Assembly: GCF_003688595.1 (NCBI RefSeq)
Contig: NZ_RCWT01000012.1
Coordinates: 186,001 to 250,000 of the forward strand
Length of the DNA stretch: 64,000 nt
Direction of reading: 5' to 3'
DNA from: Sphingomonas sp. PP-F2F-G114-C0414
GTDB taxonomy: Bacteria > Pseudomonadota > Alphaproteobacteria > Sphingomonadales > Sphingomonadaceae
This document shows, in pieces, positions 1 to 8,847 of this stretch. Position numbers and translations under genes: made by a program. Positions within the stretch are counted from its first letter, which is position 1; every line of letters starts with the position of its first letter. A model generated the notes under the pieces. That model was not told where the DNA came from and searched no databases. It saw only the letters and a list, made by a program, of their open reading frames with translations.

Positions 1-255
1 ATGATCGCGCTGACCCCGATCAGCCCGTTCCGTCCGCGGCGCTGGCGTGGGGCGATCCTGCCCGACAAGGCCCGGATCGGCGTCCGCGTCCTCGACGCCG
101 CCAAGCGCCCCGTATCGGTGGTCGCCGACCAGCGTGAGATCCGTGATATCGCCCGGGTCGACATCTGCATGGACCGCGCGCGCGAGCTGACGCTGCTGTT
201 CGACCCGGAGCATGCGCTCGACGACCGCATCACGATGGAGCAGTTCATCTCCTGA
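1..255 (+). CDS. nadK: NAD kinase, C-terminal part (cut by window start)
   Basis: The 84 visible residues match the C-terminal end of sphingomonad NAD kinase, which phosphorylates NAD to NADP in the cytoplasm. The segment [19 protein letters not shown] is the conserved stretch that follows the NAD-binding core, and the tail [13 protein letters not shown]...EQF is the usual end of the alphaproteobacterial enzyme. The ATG at base 1 is almost certainly an internal methionine, since the catalytic GGDG region must lie to the left of the window. It is followed after 102 bases by tRNA-Asn on the same strand. The identification rests on remembered family sequence, not on a search. Confidence 0.85.
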   Translation: MIALTPISPFRPRRWRGAILPDKARIGVRVLDAAKRPVSVVADQREIRDIARVDICMDRARELTLLFDPEHALDDRITMEQFIS

Positions 256-357
256 CGCGGTTGCCCGATGCAGGGCCGGAACGAAAGTTTAGGGATTTGC
301 GTCGAAACCCGCTTGCATGATCCGGAGGGCCAGTTATAGAGCCGCCCTCGGCAACGA

Positions 358-432
358 TCCCTGATAGCTCAGCGGTAGAGCTCTCGACTGTTAATCGAGT
401 GGCCGTAGGTTCGAATCCTACTCAGGGAGCCA
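358..432 (+). tRNA. tRNA-Asn (anticodon GTT)
   Basis: A complete cloverleaf can be folded. The acceptor stem is TCCCTGA (358-364) with TCAGGGA (422-428), followed by discriminator G and an encoded CCA (430-432). The anticodon arm is CTCGA-CTGTTAA-TCGAG with GTT at 390-392, and the T loop is the standard TTCGAAT. The anticodon reads AAC/AAU, hence asparagine. Confidence 0.97.
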
Positions 433-434
433 CC

Positions 435-452
435 CCGCCTTGGAAAAGGCGG
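435..452 (+). terminator. hairpin after tRNA-Asn
   Basis: CCGCCTT (435-441) pairs with AAGGCGG (446-452) around a GGAA loop, directly after the tRNA CCA end. No T-run follows, so it may be a processing or weak termination signal, not a classical terminator. The remaining bases up to 599 hold nothing I recognise. Confidence 0.35.
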
Positions 453-599
453 AGTTGGCCGATATCGGAAACGGAGCGCTACTTGGCGTAGTCCTTCCTA
501 GCTGACCTTGCAGCTTTGCTGTAGCCACCATGTGAATTCCCAGCACTCTCCGCAACTTCTCGTCGTATCGCCGGGCCGCTGCTAGGCGCTGCTTTCTGA

Positions 600-1451
600 T
601 CAGCTCCGAACGACGTCCGGCATCAGGATATAGCCGTTGCCGCGCACCGTGCGGATGATCTCAGTCGCATCGAACGCCTGCAGCTTGCGTCGGAGGCGGC
701 TGATGTTCACGTCGATCGTCCGCCCCCGCGACAGGCTCTCCGCCCTGCCCGACTGCGCGATCATGTCGTCGCGCGTGTGCACGACCTGTGGCTGCGACAC
801 GAACACGTTGAGCAGCTGGAACTCGCCGTCGGTGAGACGAACCGTGGTACCGTCCGGCGTGTGCAGCGTCCGCATGCGACAGTTCAGGGTCCATCCGGCG
901 AACGAGTAGGCCTCGATCCGGGCTGAAGGCGCCGCCTCGCTCGCCACCGGCTCGTGGGCCGCCGAAGGAGCAGGCGTCGCAGCCCCGCGCCGCCGCAACA
1001 CCGACCTGATGCGGGCCAGGATCTCCCTGGGGCTGGACGGTTTCGTCACATAGTCGTCTGCGCCGAGTTCGAGCGCGACGACGCGGTCGACTTCGCCCGC
1101 GAGCGCCGAGAACATGATGACCGCCGGCGCATCGCCGCTTTGCGTCAACGTGCGAAGCACCGACAGGCCGTCCTCGCCCGGCATCATCATGTCCAGCACG
1201 ACGAGATCACATGCATGATGCGCCAGCCAGGCGCGCAGCGCTGCCCCGCTCTCGACCGCCTCGGCACGCAGGCCGTGATCGACCAGAAATTCGGTGAGCA
1301 GTTCCCGCAGACCGGGATCGTCGTCGACGATGACGATCCGCGCACCGCCGACGACATGGTCATCGACATCGCTCGGAGCGGCTGAGCTTTCGGGAAAACC
1401 TGGATGGAGTGTGATCATGCCGACGCCCTGCATCGCGTGTTTGTCCGGCAT
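600..1451 (-). CDS. OmpR/PhoB-family response regulator (orphan)
   Basis: This is a DNA-binding two-component response regulator of 283 residues. A receiver domain spans about residues 37-150, with the acidic cluster D43-D45, the phospho-acceptor D87 in DLVVLDMMMP, S115 and K137. A winged-helix effector domain of the OmpR/PhoB type covers about residues 185-280 and contains the recognition-helix pattern DVNISRLRRKL and the wing RTVRGNGYIL. A poorly conserved N-terminal tail of 36 residues precedes the receiver, so M7 or M12 could be the true start. No histidine kinase lies beside it, so its partner must be encoded elsewhere. The target genes cannot be read from the sequence. Confidence 0.9.
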   Translation of the reverse strand: MPDKHAMQGVGMITLHPGFPESSAAPSDVDDHVVGGARIVIVDDDPGLRELLTEFLVDHGLRAEAVESGAALRAWLAHHACDLVVLDMMMPGEDGLSVLRTLTQSGDAPAVIMFSALAGEVDRVVALELGADDYVTKPSSPREILARIRSVLRRRGAATPAPSAAHEPVASEAAPSARIEAYSFAGWTLNCRMRTLHTPDGTTVRLTDGEFQLLNVFVSQPQVVHTRDDMIAQSGRAESLSRGRTIDVNISRLRRKLQAFDATEIIRTVRGNGYILMPDVVRS

Positions 1452-1614
1452 ATTTCAGGCGTAACGCTCTCGTCGTGCGCGCGACACGGTTTGCGATGAT
1501 CTGTTATGCAGCGACGACGTGATGCGGCCGGCGATCACGCCGTCGCCGCCCAAGGCAGCGTTCGCGCGCGGGGCCTTCGGTTCTTTCATGAGCCCGGTGA
1601 TCGGCGCGGCGCGA

Positions 1615-1940
1615 TCACTGGAACGTCGCGCCGCTCGCCATCGCCTTGCTGGGACTGAGCCCCTGCTGCTCGAGAAACTGGTTGAGCCCCGCCACCAACG
1701 CCTGCGCGGCGGCGCTGGTCAACGCGACCCGCCCGACGACGACGCGCTTGAGCGACGGTGGCTGGCTGGCAGGATCGCAGCGTGCGCTTTCCAAGGTCAG
1801 GACGATCACACCGTTCAGGTTCGCAAAACCGGCAAGCCCGGTGGCGAAGACTTCGGGGGCGAAGGGTTGTCGATCAGCGGGGGCAAAGCCTGCGACGGCA
1901 CAGTGGCCGCTGTCGGCACGCCCTTGATCTCTACACGCAT
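1615..1940 (-). pseudogene. small conserved hypothetical protein, broken by a one-base frameshift
   Basis: An ATG at 1940-1938 with an upstream purine-rich GGAAGGAAG opens a reading frame beginning MRVEIKGVPT and running to about IDNP. From there the protein-like sequence continues in a different frame (APEVFATGLAGFANLNGVIV and onward, with VVVGRVALTSAAAQALVAGL) to a stop at 1615. One missing base near 1858-1870, beside runs of G and C on the two strands, would join them into a protein of about 108 residues with no domain I recognise. Similar short proteins of unknown function seem to occur in sphingomonads. The break is either a real mutation or a sequencing error at a homopolymer. It is a single-gene unit between the regulator and the permease. 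Confidence 0.6.
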
Positions 1941-2061
1941 GATATCTTCCTTCCAGCGAACGGTCGGCCTTGCGGTCGACCGTTGCGTAAGGCGCGCGGT
2001 GTAAGAGGCCAGCCAGGACGAGAAAGCGCCCCGCGATGAGGGGCGACCGGTAAGGATGGAG

Positions 2062-3411
2062 TTATGCGCTTCCTTCCGCTCTCGCCCGTCGGACGCTCTC
2101 GACGACAAAACCCTGCCGCCACAAGATCCACAACAGCACGAGGCCGGGGATCGCGACGACCATCGTCAGCATCCAGAACCCCGGCCACCCGAGCGCGGTG
2201 GCGGCATAGCCGGCGGGGGCCGCCAGCCACGTCCGCCCGACCGCGGCGAACGACGACAGCAGCGCGAACTGGGTCGCGGTGTAGGCGAGGTTCGACAGAC
2301 CCGAGAGATACGTCACGAACACGGTCAGGCCGATACCGCTGGTCACCTGCTCCGTCGCCACCGCGATCGTCAGCCACGTGTTCGAATGGCCGTGCCAAGC
2401 GAGGATCACGAAGGTGAAGTTGCTCAGCATCATCAGCACGCCCGACACGAACAGCGCGCGGCCGAGACCGAGCCACGCCATGAACGGCGCGCCAAGCGCG
2501 GTGCCGACGATCAGCCCCCAGAAACCGACCAGCTTGTTGATCGCGATGAATTCGGTGTCGCTGAACCCGAGCTCGACGATCATCGGGTTGAGCATCCCCT
2601 GCCCCATCGCGTCGCCGAGCTTGTAGATCAGCACGAACAGCAAGATCAGCACCGCGCCGCGCCGCTGGAAGAACTCGCGGAACGGGCCGATGATCGTGTC
2701 TTCGAGCCAGCGCCCGCCGGTCTCTTGCGGCTGCTTGGCCAGCACGCGATCGTGGAGGCCTCGCCCGGCCCAAAGAGCGGCAAGCGCGCCGGGGATGACG
2801 CAGAACGCGGTCAGGCCGTAGCCCAGCGCCCAGCCCAGCCCGAGGCCTTCGGACGAGGCGATCGCGATCGTGCCGACGCCTGCGGCCAGATTGCCGAGGC
2901 GGTAGCCGAACTGGTTGTTGGCGGTGCCGTGCGGGAGTTCGTCCTCGGGCAGGATCTCGATACGATAGGCGTCGATGACGATGTCCTGGGTCGCGCCGAG
3001 GAACGCGGTAACGATCGCCCAGAACGCGAAGACGCCGAGATGCTCCTGCGGCGCACTGAACCCGAGCATCCAGACCGATCCGAACAACAGCGCCTGAACC
3101 ACGAACAGCCACGCGCGGCGCTGTCCGACCAAGCGGGTCAGCACCGGGATCTCGAACCGGTCAATGAATGGCGCCCACAGGAACTTCAGCGTGTACGGGG
3201 TGGTCAGGCCGATCGCGAACCCGATCGTCTTCTTGTCGATACCGACCTTCGACAGCCAATAGCCCATCGTCCCGAGCAACAAGGCCAGCGGAAAGCCGCT
3301 CGATATGCCAAGCAACAACGCGGCGATCGGTCTCGGCCGAAGATATGGTGCGAGCGTGGCGAGAACGGAACGGCGTTCGACGGGATCGGGGGCGACGGTA
3401 TCGGTGGACAT
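2062..3411 (-). CDS. ampG: AmpG-family muropeptide permease (MFS)
   Basis: The product is an inner-membrane transporter of the AmpG type, which imports anhydro-muropeptides (GlcNAc-anhMurNAc peptides) for cell-wall recycling and so can influence beta-lactamase induction. It has about 449 residues and 12 or more hydrophobic helices. The signature LGATQDIVIDAYRIE lies in the first half, and the first helix region LLLGISSGFPLALLLGTMGYW is typical. The start ATG at 3411-3409 (MSTDTVAPDP) is preferred over a longer frame because it leaves the neighbouring gene, which stops at 3464, intact. No ampD, nagZ or beta-lactamase gene lies nearby. The family call is firm; the substrate is inferred. Confidence 0.87.
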   Translation of the reverse strand: MSTDTVAPDPVERRSVLATLAPYLRPRPIAALLLGISSGFPLALLLGTMGYWLSKVGIDKKTIGFAIGLTTPYTLKFLWAPFIDRFEIPVLTRLVGQRRAWLFVVQALLFGSVWMLGFSAPQEHLGVFAFWAIVTAFLGATQDIVIDAYRIEILPEDELPHGTANNQFGYRLGNLAAGVGTIAIASSEGLGLGWALGYGLTAFCVIPGALAALWAGRGLHDRVLAKQPQETGGRWLEDTIIGPFREFFQRRGAVLILLFVLIYKLGDAMGQGMLNPMIVELGFSDTEFIAINKLVGFWGLIVGTALGAPFMAWLGLGRALFVSGVLMMLSNFTFVILAWHGHSNTWLTIAVATEQVTSGIGLTVFVTYLSGLSNLAYTATQFALLSSFAAVGRTWLAAPAGYAATALGWPGFWMLTMVVAIPGLVLLWILWRQGFVVESVRRARAEGSA

Positions 3412-3463
3412 GCGCCAACCATAGCGCGCTGTCCGGGCGAGGGAAGACGTTAGCCGATCAGCG

Positions 3464-3895
3464 TCACGCCGTCCGCGGAAACAACGTGAAGCCCGACGGT
3501 ACGCGCGTCGGCTTGCCGCCACCGAGCATCGCCTCGATCGCCTCGATCGCCGCGATCAGGTCGCGCGGCATATAGGGCTTGGCCATGCAGCCGGCGGCGA
3601 GCGTGGTCGCCTCGACCGGGCAGCTTCCCGTCACGAACATCACCGGCACGCCGCGTGCCTGTGCCGCGCGTGCGACATCTATGCCCGAGCCGTCCGCCAG
3701 ATTCACGTCGACCAGCACCAGATCGATCACCGTGTCGCTCGCCAGGATCGGCAAGGCCTCAGCGACCCGGTCGATCGTCGCGACGATCGTGAACTTCGCA
3801 TCGGTCAGGAAATATTCGGTGTCGAACGCGACCAGCGGTTCGTCTTCGACCACCAAAAGCCGGACGATCTGCCGCTTCTTCTTCCCGAACAACAT
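3464..3895 (-). CDS. single-domain response regulator (receiver only)
   Basis: This is a 143-residue CheY-like receiver protein without an output domain. It opens with MLFGKKKRQ and then LLVVEDEPLV, where the E-D-E cluster supplies the Mg-binding acids. The phospho-acceptor aspartate lies in VLVDVNLADGSG, the switch threonine in FVTGS, and the conserved lysine in MAKPYMP. Such stand-alone receivers in alphaproteobacteria often act with HWE or HisKA_2 kinases in stress signalling, but no partner kinase lies here. The ATG at 3895 is chosen because the longer frame adds 35 unconserved Arg-rich residues and runs towards the divergent rluB start. It lies 52 bases upstream of the ampG start on the same strand and may be co-transcribed with it. 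Confidence 0.88.
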   Translation of the reverse strand: MLFGKKKRQIVRLLVVEDEPLVAFDTEYFLTDAKFTIVATIDRVAEALPILASDTVIDLVLVDVNLADGSGIDVARAAQARGVPVMFVTGSCPVEATTLAAGCMAKPYMPRDLIAAIEAIEAMLGGGKPTRVPSGFTLFPRTA

Positions 3896-4015
3896 TGCCG
3901 ACAGGCCCCCGGACGCGAACGAAAGGTCGTTACGCTCGCGAGTTCTAACGCACCGCCGCACGAACGGTCGCAAATATTTTCGCGCTGGACGCCGATCCAT
4001 AGTATCAGCCGCGCC

Positions 4016-5596
4016 ATGACGACTTCAAAAGACGATAACCCGACTGCCAGCCCGTCGAACGACGCGCCCGCAACCTCCCCCGAAACGCCGGCCGCACCGA
4101 TCAAGGGCGACCGTATCGCCAAGCTGCTCGCGCGCGCCGGGATCGCCTCGCGCCGCGACATCGAGCGGATGATCGCCGAGGGCCGCGTCGCGCTGAACGG
4201 CAGCATTCTCGACACGCCCGCGACCATCCTGCGCAACCTCAACGGCGTTACGGTCGATGGCGACCCGGTCGAGGCTCCGAGCTCGGCTCGGCTGTTCCTG
4301 TATCACAAGCCGACCGGGCTGCTCGTCACCGAGCGCGATCCCGCCGGCCGTACGACGATATACGACCGCCTGCCGCAGGATCTGCCGCGGCTGGTGCCGG
4401 TCGGGCGGCTCGATCTCAACACCGAGGGGCTGTTGCTGATGACCACCGATGGTGGGCTCAAGCGCCAGCTCGAACTGCCCGCGACGGGTGTCGAGCGTGC
4501 CTATCGTGCGCGTGCTTACGGCAACATCACGCAGCCGCAGCTCGAGGAACTGATCGAGGGTATCGAGATCGAAGGCGTCCGGTATGGCTCGATCAACGCG
4601 AATATCGAGCGTCGCACTGGCGCGAACGTCTGGATCGAAATGATCCTGACCGAGGGAAAGAACCGCGAAGTCCGCCGCGTGCTGGAGCATCTCGGGTTGC
4701 AGGTCTCGCGGCTGATCCGGACGCGTTACGGCCCGTTCGTGCTCGGCGACCTGCCGCCGGGGCAGATCGGCGAGGTGCTGCAGCACGACGTCGTCGCGTT
4801 TAAGAAGGAACTCGCGAAGGGTCGACCCGAGGGTCCGGGCGCGCGCGCGAACATCGGGATCAGCGCGAGTGCTGGTGCGGGTGCCGGGATCGGCGCGCGG
4901 TCCAGCCAGCGTGGCAGCAATGCGCCGCGGCCTGCGCCGACGACGCGACCGGCACCGGGTGCGCGTCCGGTTTCGGGGGCCCGGCCAGCTGCTGGTGCGC
5001 GTACGCCGGCTCGCAGTCCGTATGCGGCACCTGCAAGCTCGGGCTTTTCGAGCGGCGCGGTACCGACCGATCGGCCTTCGCGACCGGCGCGTCCGGAGCG
5101 GATCCGTCCGACCGCGGCGATGCAGCGCGGCGACGTCAACGATCCTTGGGCGCGGCCGGACGTGCGGAATACCGCTCGGCCGACGGGAACGCATCATGCG
5201 CGGCCGACGAGTGGCGAGACGTCCAAGCCGTATGTGCGGCAGGAGCGTGCGGACCGCGGCGAGGAACTGAGCACGAGCCCGAAGATCAAGCATTTCCGCG
5301 CCGCCAAACCACCGCGGGAGCGCGCGGCGCCGTCGCGCGTCGGCGCGGGCGCTACCGTGCAGCGTCAGGAGCAACCGCGGGGCTTCCGTCCGCAGGCCGA
5401 CGATACGCGGGGGCGCAGTTCGCTCGACAAGCGCGCGGCGCGGAGTGCCAGCGGTCGTCCGGGTGCCGAGCCACGGCCGGTGCGGTCGGAGGATCCGGCG
5501 CGGCCCGAACGCGGCAGTCGTCCTACCGCACCTGGGAAGGGTCCGTCGGGAGGGCGCGGTCATCCGCCCCGTGCACCACGTGGAGGGAAGCGCTGA
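4016..5596 (+). CDS. rluB: 23S rRNA pseudouridine synthase, RluB type, with long basic tail
   Basis: The enzyme converts a uridine of 23S rRNA (position 2605 for RluB) to pseudouridine. An S4 RNA-binding domain covers about residues 31-80 (RIAKLLARAGIASRRDIERM), followed by the RsuA/RluB catalytic domain to about residue 260 with the active-site aspartate D133 in GRLDLNTEGLL and the KPTGLLVT strand. The last roughly 260 residues are a low-complexity Arg/Pro/Ala/Gly-rich tail, about as long as the catalytic part; such basic tails occur on RluB homologues in alphaproteobacteria and may help hold rRNA. The stop codon shares a base with the rsmD start (TGATG), so the two rRNA-modifying genes form an operon. 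No clear ribosome binding site precedes the ATG. Confidence 0.88.
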   Translation: MTTSKDDNPTASPSNDAPATSPETPAAPIKGDRIAKLLARAGIASRRDIERMIAEGRVALNGSILDTPATILRNLNGVTVDGDPVEAPSSARLFLYHKPTGLLVTERDPAGRTTIYDRLPQDLPRLVPVGRLDLNTEGLLLMTTDGGLKRQLELPATGVERAYRARAYGNITQPQLEELIEGIEIEGVRYGSINANIERRTGANVWIEMILTEGKNREVRRVLEHLGLQVSRLIRTRYGPFVLGDLPPGQIGEVLQHDVVAFKKELAKGRPEGPGARANIGISASAGAGAGIGARSSQRGSNAPRPAPTTRPAPGARPVSGARPAAGARTPARSPYAAPASSGFSSGAVPTDRPSRPARPERIRPTAAMQRGDVNDPWARPDVRNTARPTGTHHARPTSGETSKPYVRQERADRGEELSTSPKIKHFRAAKPPRERAAPSRVGAGATVQRQEQPRGFRPQADDTRGRSSLDKRAARSASGRPGAEPRPVRSEDPARPERGSRPTAPGKGPSGGRGHPPRAPRGGKR

Positions 5597-6138
5597 TGCG
5601 GATCATCGCAGGACTGTACCGCGGCCGTCAGATCGCCGCACCCAAAGGTGACACCACCCGTCCCACCGCCGACCGGATGCGCGAGACGTTGTTCTCGATG
5701 CTGACGAGCCGCGTCGGGAGCTTCGAGGGGTTGGCGGTCGCCGATCTGTTCGCCGGCTCGGGCGCGCTCGGGATCGAGGCGCTCTCGCGTGGTGCGGCGA
5801 CGTGCATGTTCGTCGAATCCGACAAGCTGGCGGTCGATGCGCTCAAGGCCAATCTCGCCAAGCTGGAGATCCGCGGTGATGTCCGCGCCACGTCGGTGAT
5901 GGCGCTTGGGCCCGCGCCGGCGCCGCTTGACGTGATCCTGATGGATCCGCCCTACAACACCGGTGCCGGACTGGTCGCGCTCGACAAGCTGTCGCGGCTC
6001 GGTTGGGTCGGACCGGCGACGTGGATCAGCCTGGAGACGGCGAAGGCCGAGGTCGTGGAACTCCCCGGCTTCGAGGTCGACGCCATGCGCGTGCACGGCA
6101 AAGCGCGGCTGACGCTCTTGCGGCCAGTGTCCGCATAA
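5596..6138 (+). CDS. rsmD: 16S rRNA (guanine966-N2)-methyltransferase RsmD
   Basis: The 180-residue protein has the RsmD layout: an N-terminal RIIAGLYRGRQIAAPKG strand, the TRPTADRMRETLFSML segment, the AdoMet-binding motif DLFAGSGALGIEALSRGA (from about residue 50) and the catalytic DPPY (residues 117-120) expected for N2-guanine methylation. It acts on the small-subunit rRNA in the cytoplasm. The start overlaps the rluB stop by one base, which implies translational coupling. In many bacteria rsmD lies next to coaD; here it is followed by a bidirectional terminator and a convergent transporter gene. Confidence 0.93.
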   Translation: MRIIAGLYRGRQIAAPKGDTTRPTADRMRETLFSMLTSRVGSFEGLAVADLFAGSGALGIEALSRGAATCMFVESDKLAVDALKANLAKLEIRGDVRATSVMALGPAPAPLDVILMDPPYNTGAGLVALDKLSRLGWVGPATWISLETAKAEVVELPGFEVDAMRVHGKARLTLLRPVSA

Positions 6139-6144
6139 GAGCTT

Positions 6145-6168
6145 GCTCTCCCGCCGAGGCGGGAGAGC
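6145..6168. terminator. bidirectional terminator between rsmD and the MHS permease
   Basis: GCTCTCCCGC (6145-6154) and GCGGGAGAGC (6159-6168) form a perfect 10-bp stem with a four-base loop. It lies 7 bases after the rsmD stop and 3 bases from the stop of the convergent permease gene, with a T-rich stretch after it on the plus strand. It probably ends transcription from both sides. Confidence 0.75.
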
Positions 6169-6171
6169 ATT

Positions 6172-7431
6172 CTATTTGTCGGTCGTGCGGCCGAGGATCA
6201 GCAGCCCGCCGAGGCTCAGGACCCCAGCCGCCATCAGATACCCACCGACCAGCCACAACCCATGCGGGGCCAGTGCCTCCGCGACGATCGGCGCCAGCGC
6301 ACCGCCCAGCACGCCGCCAAGATTGAACGTCATCGACACGCCGGTGTAGCGCACGCCCGCCGGAAACAGGCTCGGCAGCCATCCGCCGAGCGGGCCGTAG
6401 GCGAACCCCATCACGAACAGCGCGCCCGACAGCCATAGCCACACCGTGAACAGCGATCCCGAGCCCAGCATCGGCCCCATCAGCGCGCCAACGCCGATGC
6501 ACCCGGCAAACCCGATCGCGAGCATCCGTGCTGCCGAGTGCCGATCCGCCAGCACGCTCGCGACGATCACGCCGCCCGCTAGGAACCAGATCGCGACGAG
6601 TTCGACGCCGAGGAAAGCCTCGCGCGAATAGCCGAGCGTCTTGGTGCCGTAGCCAAGCGCAAAGGCGGTCGCGAGATAGAACAGCGCGAAGCATGCGATT
6701 ACGCCGAACGTGCCCGCTAGCGTCGCGCGGAGGTGCTGCGTGAGAAGCGTTGCGATCGGTACCTTGGGGAGTGCCTCGGTCGCTTCCGCTTCCAGGAACG
6801 CGGGCGTCTCGGTCAGCTTCAGCCGCACCCACAGGCCAAGCCCGACCAGGATCGCGCTGAGCAGGAACGGGATGCGCCAGCCCCAGGCGATGAACTGCGC
6901 CTCGTCGAGCACGAGGCCGATGATCAGGAACAGCCCGTTGGCGGCGAGGAAACCCACCGGGGCACCGAGCGGCGGAAACATGCCCCAGGTATTCTTGCGG
7001 TGCGGCGGCGCGTTCTCAACCGCAAGTAGCGCCGCCCCGCCCCATTCGCCGCCAAGCCCGAGCCCCTGCCCCAGCCGCATCAGGCACAGCAGCGCTGGCG
7101 CGATCCAGCCTACCTGCGCGTAGGTGGGGAGGAATGCGATCCCGACGGTCGATCCGCCCATCAGCAACAGCGACGCAACGAGGGTGGACTTGCGCCCGAT
7201 CCGATCGCCGAAATGCCCGAACACAATCGCGCCGACCGGGCGGGCGACGAAGGCCAGGCCGAACGTCGCATAGCTCAGCAGCAACTGCGCCGAGGCTGAC
7301 TGTCCCGAAAAGAACAGCGGCCCGAACACCAGTGCCGTGGCTGTCGCGTAGATATAGAAATCGTAGAACTCGACCGCGGTGCCGACCAGGCTGGCGGCTA
7401 GGATGCGGCGGTGGGAGGCGAGCGTCGTCAT
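6172..7431 (-). CDS. MFS transporter, metabolite:H+ symporter (MHS) family
   Basis: This is an inner-membrane transporter of about 419 residues. The N-terminal ASLVGTAVEFYDFYIYATA is the hallmark of the MHS subfamily (ProP, ShiA, KgtP, citrate carriers). The MFS loop motif GHFGDRIGRKSTL follows helix 2, then RLGQGLGLGGEWGGAALLAVE in helix 4, with 12 predicted helices. The substrate cannot be read; relatives carry organic acids, betaines or shikimate with protons. The ATG at 7431 (MTTLASHRR) is preferred over an upstream TTG that would add 16 polar residues. It lies downstream of the histidine kinase gene on the same strand with a 69-base gap, so co-regulation is possible but unproven. Confidence 0.85.
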   Translation of the reverse strand: MTTLASHRRILAASLVGTAVEFYDFYIYATATALVFGPLFFSGQSASAQLLLSYATFGLAFVARPVGAIVFGHFGDRIGRKSTLVASLLLMGGSTVGIAFLPTYAQVGWIAPALLCLMRLGQGLGLGGEWGGAALLAVENAPPHRKNTWGMFPPLGAPVGFLAANGLFLIIGLVLDEAQFIAWGWRIPFLLSAILVGLGLWVRLKLTETPAFLEAEATEALPKVPIATLLTQHLRATLAGTFGVIACFALFYLATAFALGYGTKTLGYSREAFLGVELVAIWFLAGGVIVASVLADRHSAARMLAIGFAGCIGVGALMGPMLGSGSLFTVWLWLSGALFVMGFAYGPLGGWLPSLFPAGVRYTGVSMTFNLGGVLGGALAPIVAEALAPHGLWLVGGYLMAAGVLSLGGLLILGRTTDK

Positions 7432-7500
7432 GGGCACGGTCTCGCCGCGGTCGCCGTTGAGGTCAACCGGTTGCCGCAAACGATCCTCGCCCGCCAGGGG

Positions 7501-8847
7501 TCAGACGGGAAGGACTATACGTGCGACGAGGCCGGGCGCGTTGTCGGCGAGTTCGAAGTGGCCGTCGTGCAGGCGCGCGACGGCTTCAATCAGGGCCATG
7601 CCGAGGCCGGCACCCGGCGTCGATCGTGCGCTGTCCAGTCGGCCGAAGCGTTTCAACGCCTGAGCACGGTCGGAGGCGGCAATGCCGGGGCCGCGGTCCT
7701 CGACCTGGATCGCGACGCCGTCGGTGCGGTGGACGATCCGGAGCGTGACTTCGCCACCGCCGGCGCCGTGACGGAGCGCGTTGTCGATCAAGTTGGTAAT
7801 CGCTTGGCTGATGAGTTCGCGGTGCAGCTTCATCGGCGGCGGGCGGTCGTCGATCGCGATCGTGAAAGTCAGACCGGCGTCCTCCGCGACAGGCGCATAG
7901 AGTTCGCCGATTTCCTCGAGCAGGTTCGCGGGCGAGACCTCGATGAAGCGGTCGCGCGAGACCGAGCCCGAGCGGCTGATCTCGATCACCATCGTCAGCA
8001 TCCGCATCACCAGGTCGGTTTCGACCAGGAGGCCGCCCAGCGCCGCCTCCCGAGCGTCGGGATCGGCGATCAGCACCGCCTGCTCGGTCTTCGTGCGCAG
8101 GCGTGCGAGCGGGGAGCGGAGGTCGTGCGCGAGACTATCGGTGACGATCCGAAGTTCGGCCATCACGCCTTCGAGCTTGCCCAGCATGACGTTGAGGCGC
8201 GCGGCAAGGCGGTCGAACGCATCGCCGCCCCCCGCGATCATGTCGACCCGGCGAGAGAGATCGCCTTCACCGGCTGCCTCGATCGCCTTGGCGATGCCGT
8301 CGAGACGGCGGCTGACGTAGCGCGTGAGGACGAGCCCTCCGACCACGCCAAGCGCGAGCGACAGGAACACGGCGACCGCGAGTGCGCGTTCGATCGCGCG
8401 TTCCTCCGCGGCGATCAGGTCGAGATTGCGACCGGTCAGCAGCCAGTAGCTGCCGAGCGGGTGGAGCGCGTACCCCGTCTCGCGGGCAGACCAGAGTTCG
8501 TCGGCGCCGAGTCGCGCGATGCGGAACTGCGTCACGCGCAGCGGGACTGCGAGGCGTTCGGGCGCGATGCCGACGACGGCCCTGCCCTTCGGGTCGACCA
8601 CCGCGAGCACGAGCGAGACGTCGCCGGGGACGACCGCGCTGTCGATCGCCTGGCGGATCGCGGGGAGTCCGCCGTTACGCCAGACCGCGCGCAGGGCTTC
8701 CGATTGCTCGGTGGTCTCGCGCCGGATCGCGTCGATCGCGTCCGCGCTGGTGGTCTTCCAGACGAAGCCGACCAGCGCGAGGTTCGAGATCAGCGCCAGC
8801 GCGATCGAAAGCAGCGCGATCCGGGCTGTTACCGAAAGGCGAATCAC
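7501..8847 (-). CDS. sensor histidine kinase with HAMP domain
   Basis: The 448-residue membrane kinase has a first transmembrane helix at about residues 8-29, a periplasmic sensing loop of roughly 120 residues without a recognised domain, and a second helix at about 155-176. A HAMP segment follows (RYVSRRLDGIAKAIEAAGEGDL). The phospho-acceptor is H241 in SLAHDLRSPLARLR. The ATPase domain shows the N box ITNLIDNALRHG (about 350-361), the G1 box VEDRGPGI (about 382-389) and the G2 box GAGLGMALIEAV (from 412). Its ATG overlaps the stop of the upstream response regulator by four bases (ATGA), so the pair is translated together. The signal sensed is unknown. Confidence 0.93.
   Translation of the reverse strand: MIRLSVTARIALLSIALALISNLALVGFVWKTTSADAIDAIRRETTEQSEALRAVWRNGGLPAIRQAIDSAVVPGDVSLVLAVVDPKGRAVVGIAPERLAVPLRVTQFRIARLGADELWSARETGYALHPLGSYWLLTGRNLDLIAAEERAIERALAVAVFLSLALGVVGGLVLTRYVSRRLDGIAKAIEAAGEGDLSRRVDMIAGGGDAFDRLAARLNVMLGKLEGVMAELRIVTDSLAHDLRSPLARLRTKTEQAVLIADPDAREAALGGLLVETDLVMRMLTMVIEISRSGSVSRDRFIEVSPANLLEEIGELYAPVAEDAGLTFTIAIDDRPPPMKLHRELISQAITNLIDNALRHGAGGGEVTLRIVHRTDGVAIQVEDRGPGIAASDRAQALKRFGRLDSARSTPGAGLGMALIEAVARLHDGHFELADNAPGLVARIVLPV

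Noticed and set aside
2056-3453. Long plus-strand reading frame opposite the ampG-type permease
   Set aside because: Its protein is an Arg/Asp/Gln/His-rich antisense shadow without domains, while the minus strand encodes a clear membrane transporter.
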